Position numbers and translations under genes: made by a program
Shown here: in pieces, positions 1-8,210 of the stretch
How positions within the stretch are numbered: the stretch's first letter is position 1
How the letters are laid out: each line of letters starts with the position of its first letter
Notes under the pieces: generated by a model
Database searches by the model: none
Told to the model about the DNA's origin: nothing
What the model saw: the letters and a program-made list of their open reading frames with translations, nothing else
Source: Euperipatoides rowelli
Taxonomy: Eukaryota > Onychophora > Udeonychophora > Euonychophora > Peripatopsidae
Assembly: GCA_003024985.2 (NCBI GenBank)
Contig: PXIH01S0047163.1
Reading direction: 5' to 3' (one strand)
DNA length: 12,077 bases

Positions 1-6
1 TATATA

Positions 7-484
7 TGTAACATAGCTATAATTACAGTATGGTATATACAATAAACCCTTTAGTAATTTAATGTAAAATAATCAGAACCTAAGCGGTAATAGGGCCAGA
101 TTGCCAGTTATGATATGAAGCACGTATAGCATTCGATTAATTATACAAAGCATACTTAGGTTACACTGTCGCCCTTATTCAATTAACACTAATATAGAAC
201 ACACCGTATAGCATAGCACTCACACACGTTTCCTGTAGAAGAGTATAAAACGAAAAGGAAGGAAGAAGCCAGCGCTCATTCGAGGTGTAGAAACGGCCAA
301 GCTAAGCCACACATCAATCCCTCACCTCTCTGCAGCAATTCGATTACGAAGTCCGGAGTATCGTATTTCCCTCCGGCTCTCCAGACGTATGAACTATGAA
401 TTGAACTGATGTGAATAACGCTGTTAAGAACTGTCCACCATATTAATATAAAGAACTCTAGACATTTCCCGTCCAGGACATTAC
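7..484 (+). mobile_element. Candidate long terminal repeat (LTR-like block), weak
   Basis: This block is visibly richer in G+C than the rest of the window and begins TGTAAC and ends CATTACA, so its ends form the short TG...CA inverted termini expected of an LTR. It holds a TATA box (244-250) with an Inr-like TCATTC about 34 bases downstream, a 10-base direct repeat CGTATAGCAT at 123-132 and 205-214 in the part that would be U3, and an AATATAAAG that could act as a weak polyadenylation signal near 443-451. The bases just after it (485 onward, GTTGTCGCTCC) look only vaguely like a tRNA primer-binding site and lack a clean TGG. No second LTR copy and no flanking target duplication are visible. 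An alternative is a minus-strand LTR starting at 665, preceded by the purine-rich AAGGGGGCGAGC. A 79-codon minus-strand frame at 276-515 resembles no family I know. Confidence 0.3.
244..281 (+). promoter_or_regulatory. TATA box plus Inr-like core promoter candidate
   Basis: TATAAAA at 244-250 is followed by TCATTC at 276-281, which fits the animal initiator consensus TCAKTY; the spacing from the first T of the TATA box to the Inr A is 34 bases, slightly longer than the usual 30-31. If the surrounding block is an LTR this would be its promoter. No coding region follows, so the site is supported only by motif and spacing. Confidence 0.25.
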
Positions 485-1487
485 AGTTGTCGCTCCTAAA
501 CCTTTGAGAAGGCACAGGTATCCTAGTATCGCTTAGACTATTCTAAATATCTTAATATGTTATACAGGTTATTGCTATGTTATAACATATATTATATGCC
601 AGTCACATTAAATACATTCAAATCTTAATCAAGGTTGTCTATCCTTTAATTAAGTTTCTCTTACAGCTCGCCCCCTTACAGAGAAGATACCCCGTTCCCC
701 CTCTAACATTATAATGTGGAGGTTAGTTATTTACAAGAGCTAGTCACAGACATCTCCTCTTACAACACGCACCCAACAAATGGGTCAAATTTTTTTTAAA
801 AAAATATCATTGGTATAATTTACATTTTTGTATAACATGCAGCACAGGATTATTACTGAAACAAATGATTTTAAATTTAAATAATTTTCCTAATAATTGT
901 ACAATTACTTTTTGCTCTTTGAATTTCTTTCATTGCTTTATTACAAATAAAAAACTACATTTCTGATTATATTTGTTATATTGTATATTTTTATTGTATT
1001 TTTTGTCTAATGTATTTTTATTTATTTATTTCAAATGTGTAAGCTTTTATGACTTGCTACATTAAAAACTCAGGACCATAAAATAAATATGGTTCTAGAT
1101 TTTTTAAAAAAAAAGAGGCAGGGAGTCTATACATACAATTTGTTCCGGTAAAGAATTTCATCTGTTTATGGAGTGGTATAAAATGTTTTTATCATATCCG
1201 AGTGTTTTTCTAAAAGAGACTTGGAGCTTAAATTTATGTCCTCTAGTTTCTGAGCTAATAGAATAGGAAAAATAATGTTCGGTGGACTACAGATATATAA
1301 ATAAATATTAAGTCGCCTCTTGCAAAATGTTGGATACATATACCATATTTAAAAAAAACAGTTTGGAAACACTAATTCTAACTAGTTTTGAAGCCAAATT
1401 GTTTTATTCCAATTTGTTCATGAAAATTTTGTTATTTTAAATTAAGATCTATCATCAAAATATGACACAGATCTAACTAAGCTAATA
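485..1487. other. No gene; AT-rich non-coding DNA
   Basis: No convincing frame or RNA gene is visible. 485-780 shares the moderate base composition of the block before it, including pyrimidine-rich stretches at 657-705 that read as polypurine on the minus strand. From about 788 the sequence turns strongly AT-rich, with T/A runs at 789-807 and 1099-1114. The bases CAGTTTGGAAACACTA near 1358-1373 resemble an hAT terminus, but no partner end was found. Confidence 0.6.
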
Positions 1488-1917
1488 CAGGGGTCCCAAC
1501 CCTGTGCCCATGGGCACCATGACGTACGTCGACCAATTTGTGTGTGCCCGCCTTGGTTCGACCACAAAACGAAAGCTTGTCTGTGTTAACTTGGCAGCGC
1601 CCAGAACCCATTGAAATTGTGAATGGTTAGGCAACCAATTTTAGGTAGTTGTTTTCTTGTAAATCGCCCTCTTTAATTCCACCTTTTCTGCCAAGTTAAC
1701 GTGGACGAACATGAGTGCAGTGCATGCAGACGGCCGAATTGAGTAGTGCTGGGAATAGTTAGAGAATTGTCTAAATACAGGCAATACAATCCAGATGCTA
1801 CCGCGTTTTTAACATCTGCACATATATTTCCGTCATTAATGAAAATATAGATGGTGCCCGCTGCCCTACCGGTATTTTAGAATGTGCTCTAGGGTATAAA
1901 AAGGTTGGGAACCACTG
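1488..1917. mobile_element. Non-autonomous hAT-type DNA transposon (MITE), 430 bp
   Basis: The left end reads CAGGGGTCCCAACC and the right end, reversed and complemented, reads CAGTGGTTCCCAACC, the characteristic terminal inverted repeat of hAT elements of the Charlie type. The flanks are AGCTAATA (1480-1487) and CCCTAATA (1918-1925), matching 6 of 8 bases, which fits an aged 8-bp hAT target duplication. A second shared stretch, GGGCACCAT, sits at 1512-1520 and inverted near 1850-1858. Inside, GTTAACTTGGCA at 1585-1596 pairs perfectly with its inverted copy at 1689-1700. A 14-bp palindrome GTGCCCATGGGCAC lies at 1504-1517 and GACGTACGTC at 1521-1530. There is no open frame for a transposase, so it must have moved using enzymes from a full-length relative. 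Family assignment rests on termini and duplication length. Confidence 0.85.
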
Positions 1918-1925
1918 CCCTAATA

Positions 1926-2388
1926 GATAGTATTTCAAATGTTTTTCAGATGTCCAATATTCTAAGACAATTTGCTTGAACAGAGAGTTTATATTAGAAT
2001 TTCTATTGATTACTAATTTATCTCATATCGTAGCCTACTATTTACAAAAAGGTCTAGTGACTTTTACCATTTTTGTAAAATATATAAGCAAGTAGCCTTC
2101 TGTTTGGCATTTCAATCTTTTAACAGCCAGCATGGAGTTATTTCAATACTGTATTTTATTAGGCTATTTTATTTTTATTCTAATAACTGGTAGACTACGG
2201 CGATGCATACCGGCTGAATATCAGTGCTGAGTGTTATATAAAGAACTAAGGTATCATATTTGTAAATCATTCCAAGAATTTAAAGAACATTTTTATAATG
2301 GAAACATAGTATTCCATGTTTGACAATGGTTTCCAAGAATGGTCCTGCTTCCGTGAATTTTTACGGAATCACATAATTGTAGTAAATC
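1926..2388. other. No gene; AT-rich non-coding DNA
   Basis: I see no coding frame, RNA gene or transposon boundary here. A small hairpin TTCCGT/ACGGAA lies around 2349-2368. Confidence 0.6.
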
Positions 2389-2470
2389 ACAATACCTCTC
2401 TATCGCTTTATCTCTCTCTATTCCTCTCTCTCTCCCTCTCTCTATATATATATCTATATCTATTATAATG
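2389..2470. repeat. CT-rich then TA-rich microsatellite
   Basis: A pyrimidine tract of TCTC/CTCT units with occasional A interruptions runs into a TATATATATCTATATCTAT segment. Read on the minus strand it gives a meaningless arginine/glutamate and isoleucine/tyrosine frame, so the 71-codon frame across it (2293-2508) is not a gene. Confidence 0.9.
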
Positions 2471-2645
2471 ATGTAGTATTTATATAGCGTATTATTTGCT
2501 TTATTCATGTGCTCAGAGTCGATCGAACTTTATTTGCAATATGTTTACATTATTTGTCATGGCTTTGATATAAATGTTGATCGAAGTCATAGCAACATGG
2601 CTTAATTAATCATGTTTATATAAAGATGGCGTAAACTGATTACAC
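2471..2645. other. No gene; AT-rich non-coding DNA
   Basis: No coding frame or structured element was recognised. TATATAAAG near 2617-2626 looks like a TATA box but nothing downstream resembles a transcription unit. Confidence 0.5.
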
Positions 2646-2711
2646 GCTCTCGAGAGCATGAATCAAGTCAAATATATGCAACAGTTAATTTTAATATGCA
2701 TACTTGATTCT
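2646..2711. repeat. Palindrome and foldback
   Basis: GCTCTCGAGAGC at 2646-2657 is a perfect 12-base palindrome. Immediately after it, GAATCAAG is matched in inverted orientation by CTTGATTC at the right end of the block, with TATGCA/TGCATA forming an inner stem. The whole can fold into a long imperfect hairpin. It may be the remains of a foldback element, but no target duplication was seen. Confidence 0.5.
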
Positions 2712-4229
2712 CGGAGGGTCGCTTCATCGATCAATGAAATCTTCCTGCTAGACCAGCTGGTATTGTTAGGTCTGCATCAACGACCTGAAGAATAATGTCA
2801 TGGCCTCCAGATAGCCACAGAGTGTCAAGAGAATCCAAGGTCTTTTTGTTTAATTGGCAAGCATTTTATTCTGATTGTTTTAACCGTTTCAACTGGATAA
2901 ATGGTTTAATTCAAGGTTCCTTGTCTGTCATTTTTCTTTTATTATAGTNGGTGTGTTAGAAATAACACAATCATTATAATAATGCACTAGTTGCTTTCTA
3001 ACTATAACAAGTTCATTTATTTTAAAAATAACTATAATTAGTTAAAATTAAATAGTAACTATTATCATTCTCAAAGACATTTGATATTAATGTTGTTGCA
3101 AGATATATTTCTGCATGTGATTATATTCTCCTTCACAAGTGAAAACAAATTCAATTTTAGAATTTAAACTCAGAAAACTGTTAAAACTTGAAAGTAATCA
3201 TAGAAATAAATGCTGGAGGCTAATATGATTTTTCTCTTCAAAAGGCAAATAAGTTTTTTTTTTTTTTTATATCAAAGGATTTTTTAAAAAAAAAAAAACC
3301 TTATTGACCTTTATTTTAATTGTAAAAAGTAGAGTTGACTATGATTTAAGTTAGACCGAATTAATTAAGAAAATTCGACGATGATTATTAAGCTACCGTC
3401 ATAGTAATTTTTCAAGAACGATTAGTTCAGGATTATCAAGTACACTAAAAATAATGATGGTTTTAAACTTGTTTATTTTTTATATTATTTTATCCACCTA
3501 ATGATCTGCTCAACTATCAGTTATGAAATATATATAGACCTTTTCCTCACTTAAAAAAAAACCGTGAATAAATTACATTCATACAGTTATCTTTGAAGAA
3601 GAAAAAATAGAAAGAAAATCTTAATGTACAAATCCCATTATTTCTAATTTTGGCCCATGCTAGCAAGCTTAAAATACTTTCAAAAAGGGAACCTGATCAA
3701 TACATTATATACTGAAAAAAAAAATAATGATATATGTTTTTTAATCTTGAATTTTTTAATGAAAAAAAGTTCTAAAATAAAACTAAAGAATTGAAATTAA
3801 TATAAGTTTATTAAATACTAATTATTACCATATTCTTTTTACACTTTTTTTTAAATATAAATTGCTCAATAAATATAATAAGATACAGTTGCAAATAATT
3901 ATGAAACAATCACTGCAACAACTTATATTTCATTTTTAACGTTAAAGTCACATATAAGCTATTGTACTTTATTTTCAATGAGATCTGCTAGACTAAATTT
4001 CTGAGATCTTGTATACTACAGTATACTGCCTAAAACAACAGCGCTATCAAGATGACTTGTCCTGAAGTCAGGCCACTTTTTTTCATAATTTAAAAACGGC
4101 TTAATAAACTGAGATTATCTTATTTATTTATTGATATGAAGAAATGATGAATTAAACATGACTTTTCAGGTAAAAATAAACCATTTAGCTTTTCTTAAAA
4201 TTATCATTCATAATACACTTTAACTACAA
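2712..4229. other. No gene; AT-rich non-coding DNA, one ambiguous base
   Basis: 2712-2840 is less AT-rich than its surroundings, but its frames are closed by stops and none was recognised. The rest is very AT-rich with many homopolymer runs. Base 2949 is an N. A small hairpin GTATAC/GTATAC with a 4-base loop lies at about 4012-4027. Confidence 0.6.
3254..3298. repeat. T15 and A13 runs able to form a hairpin
   Basis: A run of 15 T (3254-3268) and a run of 13 A (3286-3298) lie 17 bases apart and can pair as one stem. This is likely replication slippage or a remnant of reversed poly(A) tails; length may be unreliable in assembly. Confidence 0.7.
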
Positions 4230-4318
4230 CAATAATGTGTATATTGTACATTTATACATTAAGCATTATGTCATAATTAATCATGTTAATTTTAATAGTA
4301 TGTCCAATATAACACAAC
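4230..4318 (-). mobile_element. Start of Ty3/gypsy 3' LTR (far end undefined)
   Basis: On the minus strand the polypurine tract is followed directly by GTTGTGTTATATTGG, which resembles a gypsy LTR start at TG after one or two bases. No second LTR copy lies in the window, so the terminal CA and length cannot be set; the outer coordinate given here is only nominal. Confidence 0.45.
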
Positions 4319-4319
4319 G

Positions 4320-4330
4320 CCCCCCTCCTT
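4320..4330 (-). other. Polypurine tract of Ty3/gypsy element
   Basis: The minus strand reads AAGGAGGGGGG. It overlaps the TAA stop of the pol reading frame (4329-4331) and lies next to the putative LTR start, the expected place for the primer of plus-strand DNA synthesis in Ty3/gypsy elements. Confidence 0.65.
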
Positions 4331-5460
4331 AATTAGTGGCAAACCTATCAGGAGGTTTCCTTGGTCTTGTGGAGTACGGTAGTGAAGAGGTCTGAAACTT
4401 TATGCTTCGCATTGCAAGTCCAATTGCAGTGGTTACTTCTGACGGTACAGGGTTCTGAGGTAACATGAGAAAGATGACTCTAATCATCATTGCTCTGCTG
4501 TCGGCTGGCACAAGTATTAGTGGAGGTAACTTAGGCGGTCATAACTGGTCAAATTGCTTTTTTCCTTCTCTTCTGTCGTCAAAATTAATGAGAAAGGTGA
4601 CTAGTCCTAGTATTTTATGAATTGTTCCTTGGATATTTTTGTCTTCATGTTTCCTTGTAGTCAATGTTCTTGCTAAGATACATTATCCTTCTTCAAAACA
4701 TCTTTTGAATGCAAACAGTGGTACAGATAATACTGGGTCGATTCTATACAATGTGTATGCAGTGTTCTACCAAGAAACATTTCTACTTGGTTTATGACAA
4801 AAATGTTTTCCACTTGTCTTGTGTTGAAATTACCTCCATTAAGCTGCAAATCGGTACACATATTAATGCATCAGCGTTGTTATTCTCTTTGGAAGTTTTG
4901 CAATGTATATTACACGAGTATTCAGCTAGTTCCAGCATACAGAGCTAAAGTCTGGCTGTTGCTAGGGTTAGGACTTCTTTGTGAGCATCAAAGACCTTTG
5001 TCAGAGATTTATGATCCTTGAACAATGTAAAATCACGGCAAAACAGAAATTTATTGAATTTGTTTACTGCATATATACAGTATATACTGATGCTAAGTGC
5101 CTCCTTATCTAATTGGGAGTAATTATGTTCTGGAGTGGACAATGAGTGAGAAGCAAACATAATTGGTTTCTCTGACCCATCAGGAAATCGGTGTTATAGG
5201 ACCGTTCCTATGCCATACGGTGAAGCTTCAGCAGTTAGAATAATTAGTTTGTTGGGTCATAGTTTGTCATACATTATTTGAGGTACTGCAGGCTAATGGC
5301 TTCTTTTACCAAATTAAATTAATTAATAGTGGTGGCATTCCAGTTCCACTTAGTTTCTTTGCGTAGTAAATTATTTAAGTTTACAATTTTTGAAGCTAGG
5401 TCTGGTATAAATTTTTGATCATAGCTGTGCCAATTGCTCTAGAAAAAATCTGAGAAACAT
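4329..5460 (-). pseudogene. pol: Broken Ty3/gypsy pol polyprotein (RT connection, RNase H, C-terminus; integrase deleted)
   Basis: Read on the minus strand, 5414-5334 encodes a run beginning KFIPDLAS and containing LLRKETKWNW, the connection after reverse transcriptase in Ty3/gypsy pol. At about 5260-4945 follows RNase H with EASPYGIG, HSLSTPEHNYSQLDKEAL and DHKSLTKVF. The acidic residue of the usual DAS motif is E here. A TAA (5194-5196) interrupts this domain and the frame shifts upstream near the TGACCC at about 5250. 4944-4673 continues with eroded linker sequence (NNADAL in a shifted frame). The last part, 4511-4329, ends STRPRKPPDRF and a stop, typical of a gypsy pol C-terminus. Only about 160 bases separate the linker from this tail, so the integrase core is missing. 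Gag, protease and most of RT are absent. The element is dead. Confidence 0.88.
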
Positions 5461-5815
5461 TTTTAAAACTTATTTGTAGCCATTATGTGGTTTCTTTTAC
5501 TAGAGTATTATATAAGTGTAATTCTTGTTTGTTTTTTATTGAGTGGAAGTGAAATAAAAAAAATAAAAAATTTTAAACTAGTCCTTTTTGTTTGTTTATT
5601 TCCAAAACAAGAAATTTAAAAAAGAAATTAGTTTATATCACCCCCTTCCCCAATAACTGGAAATTAAAATAGTTATTTATTTCTTATTTCTACAAAAAGA
5701 ACAAGAACTGGCACTGGTGTTTTTTTTTTTTTTGTTGTTTTTGTTTCAAAACGGGTATTTTAAAACAGGAATGGAATTAGTTTCTATTTCCATTAAAGAA
5801 CTAGCATTGCCATTA
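5461..5815. other. No gene; AT-rich non-coding DNA
   Basis: Homopolymer-rich sequence including a T run at about 5720-5734 and loosely repeated blocks (AAGAACTGGCA near 5705, AAGAACTAGCA near 5796). The upstream edge of the gypsy remnant fades out here; no RT catalytic motif is visible. Confidence 0.55.
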
Positions 5816-6260
5816 CACCAGAGCCTCGATTTGAGTTGATTTGGTTTCAACTCAAATCGAAAAAAACTCAAATCGAGTATGAAATTTCCATAGGAATATA
5901 ATGAAATGTAAGCGATAGGTTCCTGTACTAGATAGGGCCTACAGTATCTCTTTTTTTTTTACTGTATTGTATAAAAATACTTTTCCTTTTCCAGTCATTT
6001 TTATGGCAATAAAAAAAAAATCTAAGTAATCATTCTACTGTTTATTTGCTAATAATCTTCACGAAAATGTTGATTTTAATAAAGTTATTTTAAATTAAGT
6101 GACACTTGGTGCAAATTTTATAAAATAAATCAAAATTACAGAACTAGGATTTTTCTTTTTCTTTATTCTTAAATTTACTTATTAAGCTGTTACAAACGAC
6201 TCAATGACGCAAAAAACGACAAAATGAAAAACAAAATGATTTAAATCAAAGGCTCTGGTG
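5816..6260. mobile_element. TA-flanked MITE, Tc1/mariner- or pogo-like, 445 bp
   Basis: The element begins CACCAGAGCCTCGATTTGAG and ends GGCTCTGGTG, so the first 11 bases form a perfect terminal inverted repeat and similarity continues for about 30 bases with small gaps. A TA dinucleotide borders both ends (5814-5815 and 6261-6262), as expected for Tc1/mariner/pogo target duplication. Just inside the left end, CGATTTGAGTTG (5827-5838) pairs perfectly with 5848-5859 around a 9-base loop, and CTCAAATCGAG at 5867-5877 is a further inverted copy of 5825-5835. The interior is AT-rich without a transposase frame. The CCTCGATTTGAG-type terminus recalls pogo/Tigger ends, but the superfamily is inferred from TA and TIR only. 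Confidence 0.82.
5827..5859. repeat. 12-bp-stem subterminal hairpin
   Basis: CGATTTGAGTTG and CAACTCAAATCG form a perfect 12-bp stem with a 9-base loop inside the left end of the 445-bp MITE. Subterminal repeats of this sort often coincide with transposase binding sites; that role is inferred. Confidence 0.85.
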
Positions 6261-6303
6261 TATCTACTTTATTTATTTATTTTTATTAATTATTATTTAA
6301 AGT

Positions 6304-6670
6304 AACAATTGGGATTACTGTTTCATGCTTTCTAAGAAAATTCCAATTCATTGATGTCATTGCAGAGATCAAATGACTAATTTTGGTATAGCTGGTAAAT
6401 TATTTTAGCTTAGTCATGTGACTACTGCAATGACATCACTGATTTTTTTTTTTTGAGAGAGAGAATGATAAAATAATCCCAAATGTTATTTTAGGTATTC
6501 AGTTTATGATAAATAAAACATTTAATGAAAAATAGAATGGATAGCCATTAGATTAACTTTATTTATTTAGATCCGCATATTATCATATTATAGTTAAGTC
6601 ACATGACTCCTGTAATGACATCATGGAATCAAGTTTTCTTAAAAAGCATGAGAAAGTAATATGAATTGTT
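6304..6670. mobile_element. Foldback element with three copies of one ~75-base arm
   Basis: The left arm (6304-6378), starting AACAATTGGGATTACT, is matched in inverted orientation by the right arm (6597-6670), whose complement starts AACAATTCATATTACT and shares TCATGCTTT, AAGAAAA and GATGTCATT. A third arm at 6411-6487 is also inverted relative to the left one and shares AACATTTGGGATTA, TGATGTCATTGCAG and ATGACTA. The structure is therefore left arm, inverted arm, inverted arm. It could be a 184-bp MITE (6304-6487) next to or nested in a 367-bp relative. No clear target duplication was found and no coding frame exists. Each arm carries TGATGTCAT, a CRE-like motif, and a CATGTGAC-type E-box near its inner end. 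Confidence 0.75.
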
Positions 6671-6790
6671 ATTTTTAAATATTGGTGGTTGTGATACTAA
6701 GAACCTTATTAATGACAAGATCACTAGAATCTAATAGATTTACGACATTATAGATTACTTTTCAAGTTAGTTATTAAATACAAAAATTAA

Positions 6791-6840
6791 TGCAGCTTTA
6801 TATTCCTAACCTTTATCCTAACCTGAACACTAAATCCAAT
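6791..6840 (+). repeat. Degenerate CCTAACC tract
   Basis: GCAGCTTTATATT is followed by CCTAACC, CCTAACC and AACACTAAATCC units, a degenerate form of the animal telomere repeat. The same order (GCAGCTTTATTTT then CCTAACC, CCTGAACCCTAAC) recurs at 9247-9300, so both are probably pieces of one dispersed repeat family rather than true interstitial telomere. Confidence 0.5.
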
Positions 6841-7777
6841 TACCATAGTTTAAAACTATGTATGTATTTGGGAAACGCGTAAATAACAAACATAAAAACC
6901 GACCACCTATGCAAGTATTCTACACATATGTACCGATACAATTTCAGGTAAGAAGTTCTTGGAACTAACTTACACCCATATTGGCTTTATAATAATAATG
7001 GAAAATAAAATGGGTATTTTAAAGGAATAACTAACTGCTCCTTTAAAAAAAACTATTTAAAAAATATTTATAGTTTAAATTAAATTATAATTTCTTAACA
7101 ACATAGCAATGTTTGATTTAACTAGATACCTGGTAAAAAAAATTCTCCTAACTACAATGAGGGGAAAAAATTAAGTGCAATGTATAAATCAATCAATAAT
7201 ACAAGTGACGAGAAAGCATAAGCTAGACTCTCAAAATAGATGAGATTGTGTAAAATTGAAAAAGCTGAAATGTGAACTTCAAACAGTCCAATGCCAATTA
7301 AGTCTCCAATAATCAGCTTTCAGAGGATCCTCTAGCTTTAGCAGAGTCTAATGGTTACTTTAATTACAAACAGACTAACTACTTAGTATGCTGAACAAGG
7401 ACTATTAATTTGATTCAGCCATCGAACTTTAGTTAAACCATTTGTCAAAATAAAAAAAACCAATAAAATGTTATCAGAATCAATTTCAGCTATTGATTTT
7501 TTTTTTTTTTTCAGATAAAAATAAATCATTATACTAACACTACTATAAACAAAATATCTGGCTGAAGTCATTGTAACTCTTTTACTATGGACTTAAAGGA
7601 GAGGGTCAGATTATATAAAAAATTGACAATGTTAAATATATTAATTATGATAAATATGTATCCATAGGACTCATGTGTACTTAAATATAAAGCATCACCT
7701 GCAATTAGTGAAAGATGCCGAAAACATTATTTCTATCATGGAGAGTATAAATAAAAAAAGATACTGTTAGAGTCAGA

Positions 7778-7846
7778 TTGTCACAATGTCATTTGGTGAC
7801 AACTATGGTATACTTAAACACCATTAGCTCAGTTAATGGTGCTTAA
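7778..7846. repeat. Two adjacent hairpins
   Basis: TTGTCAC (7778-7784) pairs with GTGACAA (7796-7802). Next to it, TTAAACACCATTA (7814-7826) pairs with TAATGGTGCTTAA (7834-7846) with one mismatch in 13 around a 7-base loop. They may mark an unrecognised short element; no ends were found. Confidence 0.6.
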
Positions 7847-7883
7847 ATATTATAGGGGTTAAATTTGGTTATATTTAATCGGA

Positions 7884-8210
7884 AATGAGGAAGTGTGGAC
7901 AGGATGGAGAGGTGGTTATATTCTTTTGGATGAAGTAAGGAAGAGGAAATGGAAATATGTTGGGCATATCTTGAGAGGATGTGCAGGAATTAGTTTAGTA
8001 ATAGCACTTGAGGGATGGACATGAAGGGGGAAAAAAATAGGAAGACAGAGAAGAGAATGGCTGGATAATCTTAAGGATTGGGCTAACACAGAGAATACAT
8101 GTTATTAAAAAGAAGAGAACTCAAGATAGAAATCTTTGGAAATCCATGAGTGCGAATCTCCACCTCGAAGAACACCATTATGATGCTGAACTCAGGTGTA
8201 TGGGCCTGGT
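7884..8210 (+). pseudogene. 3' fragment of a non-LTR retrotransposon (LINE) ORF2
   Basis: From 7884 one frame reads NEEVWTG, then DEVRKRKWKYVGHILR and ALEGWT before a TGA at 8022-8024; the same frame continues GRQRREWLDNLKDW to a TAA near 8106. A shifted frame then gives QDRNLWKSMSANLHLEEHH. The order R-K-W-x-x-x-GH-x-LR, G-(K/R)-x-R-G-R-x-R-x-x-W-x-x-x-L and DR-x-x-W is that of the region downstream of the reverse transcriptase domain near the C-terminus of animal LINE ORF2 proteins. The RT catalytic part and endonuclease are absent, as in a 5'-truncated insertion, and stops and a frameshift make it non-functional. The clade (RTE-, Jockey- or CR1-related) cannot be decided from this tail alone. 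The end after about 8210 is blurred into AT-rich DNA. Confidence 0.8.

Larger units (their letters stand above)
6671..7883. other. No gene; AT-rich non-coding DNA with small foldbacks
   Basis: No coding frame or RNA gene is supported. Small structures include CATAGTTT/AAACTATG around a single A at 6844-6860, the palindrome AGAGGATCCTCT at 7322-7333, and the hairpins listed separately near 7778-7846. The 62-codon minus-strand frame at 7383-7571 is low-complexity. Confidence 0.6.

Noticed and set aside
276-515. 79-codon minus-strand frame in the GC-richer left region
   Set aside because: No family recognised, no flanking splice or promoter logic on that strand, and it lies in an LTR-like block; treated as incidental.
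1358-1373. CAGTTTGGAAACACTA as an hAT right end
   Set aside because: No left partner or 8-bp duplication could be found; the GAGTGTTTTTC near 1199 does not extend to a credible TIR.
2293-2508. 71-codon minus-strand frame rich in I, D, R and E
   Set aside because: It is the translation of a CT/TA microsatellite.
2740-2830. Less AT-rich patch with a minus-strand frame reading VVDADLTIPAGLAGRF
   Set aside because: The frame is short, closed by stops on both sides and matches no family I know.
4709-5021. Two overlapping plus-strand frames of 75-79 codons
   Set aside because: They are antisense to the gypsy pol remnant, which explains the lack of stops.
7322-7335. AGAGGATCCTCTAG, similar to a cloning-vector polylinker
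   Set aside because: The match ends after a few bases and the flanks are ordinary AT-rich host-like DNA, so vector contamination is not supported.
7825-7870. TAGCTCAGTTAATGG followed by GGGGTTAAATTTGG, resembling tRNA A and B boxes
   Set aside because: The acceptor and anticodon stems do not form, and the first motif is part of a 13-bp hairpin; no tRNA or tRNA-derived SINE can be supported.
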